This document shows, piece by piece, positions 59,622 through 64,000 of a DNA stretch of 64,000 bases (position 1 is the first letter of the stretch; every line of letters starts with the position of its first letter). This DNA comes from Chloroflexota bacterium. GTDB lineage: Bacteria > Chloroflexota > UBA6077 > CF-72. A model generated the notes under the pieces. That model was not told where the DNA came from, ran no database searches, and saw only the letters and a list, made by a program, of their open reading frames with translations. The position numbers and the translations under genes are program-made. The stretch spans positions 1 to 64,000 of the forward strand of contig JACPOP010000026.1 of assembly GCA_016191465.1 (NCBI GenBank). Direction: 5' to 3'.

Positions 59622-60707
59622 GTGGCACGTGTTGTGGTCGGCATGTCCGGCGGGGTCGATAGCTCGGTCACGGCCGCGCTGCTCAAGCAGCAGGGACATG
59701 ACGTCATCGGCGTCACGCTCAATGTCTGGCCGGACCTTGATCTGCCAGAGGTGGGCCGTGAGGACGCCTGTTGCGCCATTGGCGCCGTGGAGGATGCGCG
59801 GCGGGTAGCCGACCGTCTGGACTTCCCGTACTACGTCCTCAATTTCAAAGAGGCCTTCGAGGAGCGGGTCATCAAAGACTTCGTGCAGACCTACGCCAGC
59901 GGCCGGACGCCGAACCCGTGTATTCGCTGCAACCAGTTCATCAAGTTCGATGCCCTCCTGGTGAAGGCGCGCCAACTGGGCGCCCAGTTTGTCGCCACCG
60001 GGCACTACGCCCGCATCGAGCACGGCACGGGCCCCGCCGGGGGCAATCGGCTGCGGAAGGCGGCCGATCCCACCAAAGATCAGAGCTACGTGCTGTACGT
60101 GATGTCGCAGGAGCGGCTTGGAGCGGCCCTCATGCCTTTGGGCGTCTTGCGCAAGGAGCAAACGCGCCAGATCGCGGCGGACCTGAAGCTTGGCGTCGCG
60201 AACAAGCCCGAGAGCCAGGACATCTGCTTCGTGCCGTTCAAACGCTATGCCGAGTTCTTCGACGTCTACGCCCCCGAGGTGCTGCAGCCGGGCCCCATCG
60301 TGGACCGCGACGGGACGGTGGTGGGGGAGCACCGCGGCGTGGCACTTCACACGGTCGGCCAGCGGCGCGGCCTGGGCGTTGCGACTGGCGAGCCCCGCTT
60401 CGTGACGGAGATCAGGGCCGAGTCGAACACGATCGTGCTGGGCACCCGGGACGAGCTGTTTCGTCGGACCGCGCGGTTGGACGAGGTGAACTGGATTGAG
60501 GGGGAATTGCCGATCGAGCCGGTCGCTGCCATGGCCAAGGTGCGCTATCGCGCCGCGGATGTCCCCTGCCGAGCGGGGCGCTCCGAGGAGGGGGGGCTGC
60601 TCGTGGAATTTGATGAGCCGCAGCGGGCGGTCACTCCGGGCCAGGCGCTGGTGCTGTACGACGGCGACGTGGTGCTCGGCGGCGGCACGATCGCGCACAC
60701 CCGGTAA
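59622..60707 (+). CDS. mnmA: tRNA-specific 2-thiouridylase MnmA
   Basis: 361 residues from GTG 59622. ATP-pyrophosphatase loop VGMSGGVDSSVTAALL, the first catalytic cysteine in NPCIRCNQF, ATGHYARI, KDQSYVLY, the second cysteine in ESQDICFVP and LGVATGEPRFVTE of the later beta domain. MnmA 2-thiolates the wobble uridine of Lys, Glu and Gln tRNAs. It usually receives sulfur from a cysteine desulfurase or Tus relay; none is encoded nearby, though its place at the end of the CysO operon ties tRNA thiolation to cysteine synthesis. Nine bases separate it from mec. Confidence 0.96.
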   Translation: MARVVVGMSGGVDSSVTAALLKQQGHDVIGVTLNVWPDLDLPEVGREDACCAIGAVEDARRVADRLDFPYYVLNFKEAFEERVIKDFVQTYASGRTPNPCIRCNQFIKFDALLVKARQLGAQFVATGHYARIEHGTGPAGGNRLRKAADPTKDQSYVLYVMSQERLGAALMPLGVLRKEQTRQIAADLKLGVANKPESQDICFVPFKRYAEFFDVYAPEVLQPGPIVDRDGTVVGEHRGVALHTVGQRRGLGVATGEPRFVTEIRAESNTIVLGTRDELFRRTARLDEVNWIEGELPIEPVAAMAKVRYRAADVPCRAGRSEEGGLLVEFDEPQRAVTPGQALVLYDGDVVLGGGTIAHTR

Positions 60708-60825
60708 CCACCGCCCCGCGCACGCGAAGGTCGATGCGGCGCAGGGTTCTTCGGACTCGCGAAGCGCCTGTGACGATCAGCACGCACCACAGTCGGCGCC
60801 AGCGGCTGAGCCAGCGGGCTTGACG

Positions 60826-60831
60826 TATACT
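60826..60831 (+). promoter_or_regulatory. Putative -10 element (TATACT)
   Basis: TATACT 17 bases before ATG 60849. TTGACG lies directly in front of it, too close to be a paired -35. Confidence 0.4.
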
Positions 60832-60848
60832 GGTGCCGTACTTGCCAG

Positions 60849-61181
60849 ATGCCCCGAGTTAACCGTGACATCGAGCGCCGCCTCGCCGCGCGACGCGAGC
60901 GCGAACGGCGGCGCCCGTCTGGAACCGCGCCACGTTCTCGCTTCCCCGCGGCTCCGTCGGGCCCTTCTGAGCGAGGTGATGGGGAGGATGGCGTCCACCA
61001 GTCGCCCGTGCAACCCACTCGGGCACCCGTGCGCAGCGCACCGGTCCGACGCGCGGCGCGGCCTTTCTCGGACTATCGGGCCGATTACGCCTACGTGCTC
61101 ACGGACCTGCGCCGGATCGCCCTTGTGGTGGGCGGACTGCTGCTGCTGGTGATCGCGCTCTCGTTCGTCCTGCGCGTCTGA
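60849..61181 (+). CDS. Small tail-anchored membrane protein
   Basis: 110 residues from ATG 60849. The N-terminus is a very basic helix (RDIERRLAARRERERRR), the middle is Pro/Ser/Arg-rich and disordered, and the end is SDYRADYAYVLTDLRRIALV followed by a single C-terminal helix VGGLLLLVIALSFVL. The shape is that of a cytoplasmic basic tail anchored in the membrane, perhaps binding nucleic acid or ribosome; that is speculation. The intact DYAYVLTDLRRI block suggests a conserved family. Confidence 0.65.
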   Translation: MPRVNRDIERRLAARRERERRRPSGTAPRSRFPAAPSGPSERGDGEDGVHQSPVQPTRAPVRSAPVRRAARPFSDYRADYAYVLTDLRRIALVVGGLLLLVIALSFVLRV

Positions 61182-61230
61182 TCGTCTCGGCGCCGTCGCT
61201 CCGACCGCCTGGACCAGCTCCGACACCCCC

Positions 61231-62376
61231 ATGCTATCGCGACGGGTCCTCGGGGGCGCATCGTCCAACGTCCGACTATTTCGCCTGTTTGGGATCGACT
61301 TCACGGCGCACTGGTCATGGTTGCTGCTCCTGGCGAGCATGCTCTGGGTTGCGCACGATGTGTTTTCGAGCATGCCTCGGCGCGACCTACAACCATGGGC
61401 CTGGCAGCTCGCGGTGGTGGCGACCCTGCTCTCCGTCGTCAGCCTCTACGGCCACGAGCTTGCTCACGCGCTCGTCGCGCGCGCCCACGGGATCGAGGTT
61501 CGCAAGATCAGCCTCTTCCTGCTGGGCGGGGCCACGCATATCACCGAAGAAGCGCCATCCCCCAAGGCCGAGCTCCTGGTGGCGGTGGCCGGGCCGCTCA
61601 CGAGCCTCGCACTTGGGCTTGTCGGACTGGGCCTCGCTCTGTTTGCCGAGACGCCAGCCCCTGCCCTGGCAGCCCTGGGACTCTGGCTCGCGGTCATGAA
61701 CCTGCCGCTGGCAATCTTCAACCTGGTGCCGGCGTATCCACTCGACGGCGGCCGGGCGCTTCGGGCAATGCTCTGGTTTGCCGGCCAGGACCCGCGCTGG
61801 GGCAGTCTCGTGGCATCGCGGTTCGGGCAGGCGACTGCCGGCACGCTGCTCCTCGGCGGGCTGTATGGACTCCTTTCGGACCCCCGCGCGGCGATCAGCG
61901 GAGTGTGGCTGATCCTGATGGCATGGTTCATGTACGCGGGCGCGATGGGTGCTCATCAGGCGGTGCTGCTCCGCGATACGCTCGGGCAGCTTTCAGTTGC
62001 CACGATCATGCAGCGAAACCTCGGCCGGGTCGATGTTGGCGCGACCCTTCGCCAGTTTGCGGAGCTCAGCAGCGCGGCAGGGCAGGCAGCACCGCACGTC
62101 TTTGGCGTCTACCGGGACAACGTGCTGGTAGGGCTCGTTGGCCTTGAAGACCTTCGGCGCCTGCCAGCGCCGCTGTGGGACTCTGCCACGATCGAGCGCG
62201 TCATGCTGCTCATCCAGGGCTCGCCAAGCCTGGAGCCGGGCGCCAGCGCAACCCGAGCGCTGGCGCTGCTCGTCGACGAGGGCCGTAACGTCGTGCCCGT
62301 GATCGCCGAGGAGCGGCTCCTGGGCGTGGTGACGAGAGTGGACCTGGCCCGCGCCACCCTCGGCAGGCCGCGCTAA
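61231..62376 (+). CDS. Site-2-protease-family intramembrane metalloprotease with CBS-like region
   Basis: 381 residues from ATG 61231. Zinc motif HELAH (His75, Glu76, His79) in a membrane helix and the second-site LVPAYPLDGGR near residue 172, six or so helices. The C-terminal 150 residues, ATIMQRNLGRV ... VLVGLVGLEDLRRL ... VVPVIAEERLLGVVTRVDLA, read as a CBS-domain pair like those of SpoIVFB/Rip3-type proteases, which may sense nucleotides. It should cleave a membrane-bound regulator. The preceding small anchored protein is 50 bases upstream and is a conceivable substrate, purely from position. Confidence 0.88.
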   Translation: MLSRRVLGGASSNVRLFRLFGIDFTAHWSWLLLLASMLWVAHDVFSSMPRRDLQPWAWQLAVVATLLSVVSLYGHELAHALVARAHGIEVRKISLFLLGGATHITEEAPSPKAELLVAVAGPLTSLALGLVGLGLALFAETPAPALAALGLWLAVMNLPLAIFNLVPAYPLDGGRALRAMLWFAGQDPRWGSLVASRFGQATAGTLLLGGLYGLLSDPRAAISGVWLILMAWFMYAGAMGAHQAVLLRDTLGQLSVATIMQRNLGRVDVGATLRQFAELSSAAGQAAPHVFGVYRDNVLVGLVGLEDLRRLPAPLWDSATIERVMLLIQGSPSLEPGASATRALALLVDEGRNVVPVIAEERLLGVVTRVDLARATLGRPR

Positions 62377-62398
62377 CCGGCGGAGAAGATCGACGCGG

Positions 62399-62432
62399 AA
62401 CGGCCCTGCTCGGCGTGCTGAGCAGGGCCGTT
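62399..62432. terminator. Stem-loop between convergent genes
   Basis: AACGGCCCTGCTC (62399-62411) pairs with GAGCAGGGCCGTT (62420-62432) around an eight-base loop. There is no T-run on either side, so it would be a weak or U-less terminator for the protease gene and the convergent hydrolase gene. Confidence 0.6.
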
Positions 62433-62555
62433 CGCATGGCGAACATAAGGCATTCGTTGTTCACGACAGAATCTGTGGATGCGGGTCCCCGGTCCGTCCG
62501 GAAGACATCCCGTTCTCCGGTTCCGTCTCCTTGGAGCCTTGCTCCTTCGTCGGAT

Positions 62556-64000
62556 CTAACTCCAGAGGCGCGTTGCTCCCACGTAGCGGCTCGCCCAGTA
62601 CTGGGAGTTCATGTTGGAGACCGTCACACCCGTACTCTCGTCGGCGGCATTGATGAACTGGCCGTTGCCAATGTAGATGCCGTTGTGGCTCAGGCCTGGC
62701 ATGTAGGTGTTCGCGAAGAACACCGCGTCACCCGGGAGCAGCTCGTCGCGCGGGATCTGGACCCCGCCGTTGTACTGCTGCCACAGACCGCGTCCGACCG
62801 GGTTTCCGGAAATCTTGCTGACGTAGTAGACGAACCCCGAGCAATCGAAGCCCGAAGGCGATGTTCCGCCCCACACGTAGGGGTAGCCCTTGAACTGCAT
62901 CGCCGCCGCGACGACCGCCTGGCCGCCGCGGCCTCCAGCAACCGGGGCTGGCGCTGGCGCGGGCACAGGGGCCGCCGGGGCCGGTGCAGGCACTGTCTGG
63001 GGCTTTGGCGCCGGCTTGGGGGCAGGTGGGGCCGGCTGGGCCACGACCGCCGGGCCGCCCTGGGTCCCGGCACTCGTGGCGGGGCGTGGGGCGGGCGCTT
63101 CGACCACTGGAGCGGGCGGCGCCGCGACAGCTTCCGCGCGGAGCCGTCCGTTTGGAAGGACCAGTTTTGTACCCACGCGGATCACGTCGGCGTTGTCGAG
63201 GTCGTTGTAGTCCAGTAGCAGGCCGAGATCGACCTGGTACTTCCAGGCAATGTCGGACAGCTTCTCGCCCGGCTGGACCTCGTACTCGAGCCCGCGAGTG
63301 GGCAGGATGCGCAGCTCCACGCCGGGTTTGATGCTGTCAGGGTTGGACAGGCCGTTGCTGGACAGAATGGTGGCGACGTCCACGCCGAAGAGGCTGGCGA
63401 TGCTGACGAGCGTGTCGCCGTTCTTCACCTCATAGGTGCGGGAGCTCGGGACCTGGCGGCGTGCGGGTGAGTCCACAATCGGCACCGGTGGTGCAATCTG
63501 CGCCGCGCGCTGCTCGCCATCGGCGACCGCGACAGTGGCCGGTGCGGGCGCCTGGACCAGCGGGTTCGCGCCCGGGACCACGACTTCGGTGCCGACCACC
63601 AGTAGGTCCGGATTGGCGCCTAGCCCATTCGCCGTCACGATCTCTGCCAGCGGAACGGCGTACCGTTCTGCCACCTGCCGCAGCGTCTCGCCAGACTTCA
63701 CGGTGTACAGGACGCCGCTCGTCGGCAAGATCACCAGCTCCTGGCCGACGCGGATCAGGTCCGGGTCTGAGATGCCGTTGGCTGCCATGATTGTCTGCGT
63801 GCTCACGCCGTACTTGGCGCTGAGCATGCGCAGGGTCTCGCCCTCTTGGACCGTATGTCGTTGCGGTTTGAGCGCCGCGGCTGCCTCAGGCGCGGAGGGG
63901 GCCGTGGCGGCGGAAGCCGGCGCCGGCTCAGGGGCCGACGTGGCCGCCGAAGCCACCTGTTCGCTGCTGTCCACGGCCTCCATGGACATGGTGGCCTGCC
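62556..64000 (-). CDS. LysM/NlpC-P60 cell-wall hydrolase, 5' end beyond the window
   Basis: At least 481 residues; the frame is open to the right edge and no signal peptide is seen, so the start lies outside. Four LysM repeats are present: HTVQEGETLRMLSAKYGVS, YTVKSGETLRQVAERYAVP, YEVKNGDTLVSIASLFGVD and YEVQPGEKLSDIAWKYQVD. A Pro/Ala linker leads to an NlpC/P60 domain with catalytic Cys in SGFDCSGFVYY and His in LSHNGIYIG. LysM binds peptidoglycan; NlpC/P60 cuts the stem peptide. The enzyme is secreted and probably remodels or splits the wall. Confidence 0.92.
   Translation of the reverse strand, partial: QATMSMEAVDSSEQVASAATSAPEPAPASAATAPSAPEAAAALKPQRHTVQEGETLRMLSAKYGVSTQTIMAANGISDPDLIRVGQELVILPTSGVLYTVKSGETLRQVAERYAVPLAEIVTANGLGANPDLLVVGTEVVVPGANPLVQAPAPATVAVADGEQRAAQIAPPVPIVDSPARRQVPSSRTYEVKNGDTLVSIASLFGVDVATILSSNGLSNPDSIKPGVELRILPTRGLEYEVQPGEKLSDIAWKYQVDLGLLLDYNDLDNADVIRVGTKLVLPNGRLRAEAVAAPPAPVVEAPAPRPATSAGTQGGPAVVAQPAPPAPKPAPKPQTVPAPAPAAPVPAPAPAPVAGGRGGQAVVAAAMQFKGYPYVWGGTSPSGFDCSGFVYYVSKISGNPVGRGLWQQYNGGVQIPRDELLPGDAVFFANTYMPGLSHNGIYIGNGQFINAADESTGVTVSNMNSQYWASRYVGATRLWS

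Noticed and set aside
1-64000. tRNA, rRNA or CRISPR genes
   Set aside because: I looked for cloverleaf T-loop signatures, conserved rRNA blocks and regular repeats by eye and saw none; a covariance-model scan would be needed to exclude a divergent tRNA.

Overview
The window comes from a high-GC bacterium. It uses many GTG and TTG starts and overlaps stops and starts tightly (ATGA/GTGA). A CysO/CysM/Mec-type sulfur-carrier cysteine pathway sits beside TolB-like lipoproteins, VanW and LysM/NlpC wall proteins and two-gene GT-C modules. This mix suggests a member of the Chloroflexota, perhaps near Thermomicrobia. That placement is inference from gene content and style; no rRNA gene is present to settle it. 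I see no tRNA, rRNA, transposase gene or CRISPR array.

Layout. (1) 1-1073: an HNH nuclease gene running off the left edge and a small helix-turn-helix gene. (2) 1490-8251: gyrA carrying an in-frame endonuclease-bearing intein at the catalytic tyrosine, a REP-like inverted repeat, then coaBC and a Nudix-CoaX fusion (coenzyme A synthesis) on the minus strand. (3) 8321-12965: two divergent copies of a two-gene module (polytopic GT-C-like protein plus a membrane-anchored beta-rich protein). (4) 13014-41328: a long surface-polysaccharide region with GT2 and GT4 glycosyltransferases, a sulfotransferase/coiled-coil/GT2 fusion, a Wzt/Wzm-type ABC exporter, a lipoprotein with a repeated domain also found in the exporter ATPase, nucleotide-sugar epimerases, a UDP-galactopyranose-mutase-like flavoprotein, very large membrane proteins, and a minus-strand nucleotide-sugar operon. 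The operon has a C2 epimerase, C6 dehydrogenase and C3 oxidoreductase, but its aminotransferase is a broken remnant. Parts of 22.9-36.8 kb look less GC-rich by eye, consistent with transfer. (5) 41451-48077: exported proteins (two TolB-like paralogues, VanW protein and others). (6) 48292-51085: a methyltransferase, then a SAM-I riboswitch with its own terminator, in front of a threonine-synthase-fold PLP enzyme and a CysO-like sulfur carrier. (7) 51099-53462: a ParA, ribbon-helix-helix and TPR operon. (8) 53662-60707: a UROD-like protein, an SDR, then a sulfur operon (Rrf2 regulator, E1 enzyme, CysO, CysM, Mec, MnmA). (9) 60849-64000: a small tail-anchored protein, a site-2 protease and a LysM/NlpC hydrolase cut by the right edge.

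How the genes work together. The polysaccharide region makes UDP-sugars, assembles a glycan, possibly sulfates it, and exports it through an ABC transporter whose ATPase carries a C-terminal substrate-recognition region. The two sulfur-carrier loci look like parallel protein-thiocarboxylate pathways. The cluster at 56.2-60.7 kb should make cysteine. The SAM-riboswitch locus at 49.1-51.1 kb is best explained as a homocysteine/methionine branch built on a threonine-synthase-like enzyme. That is the most interesting unproven system in the window.
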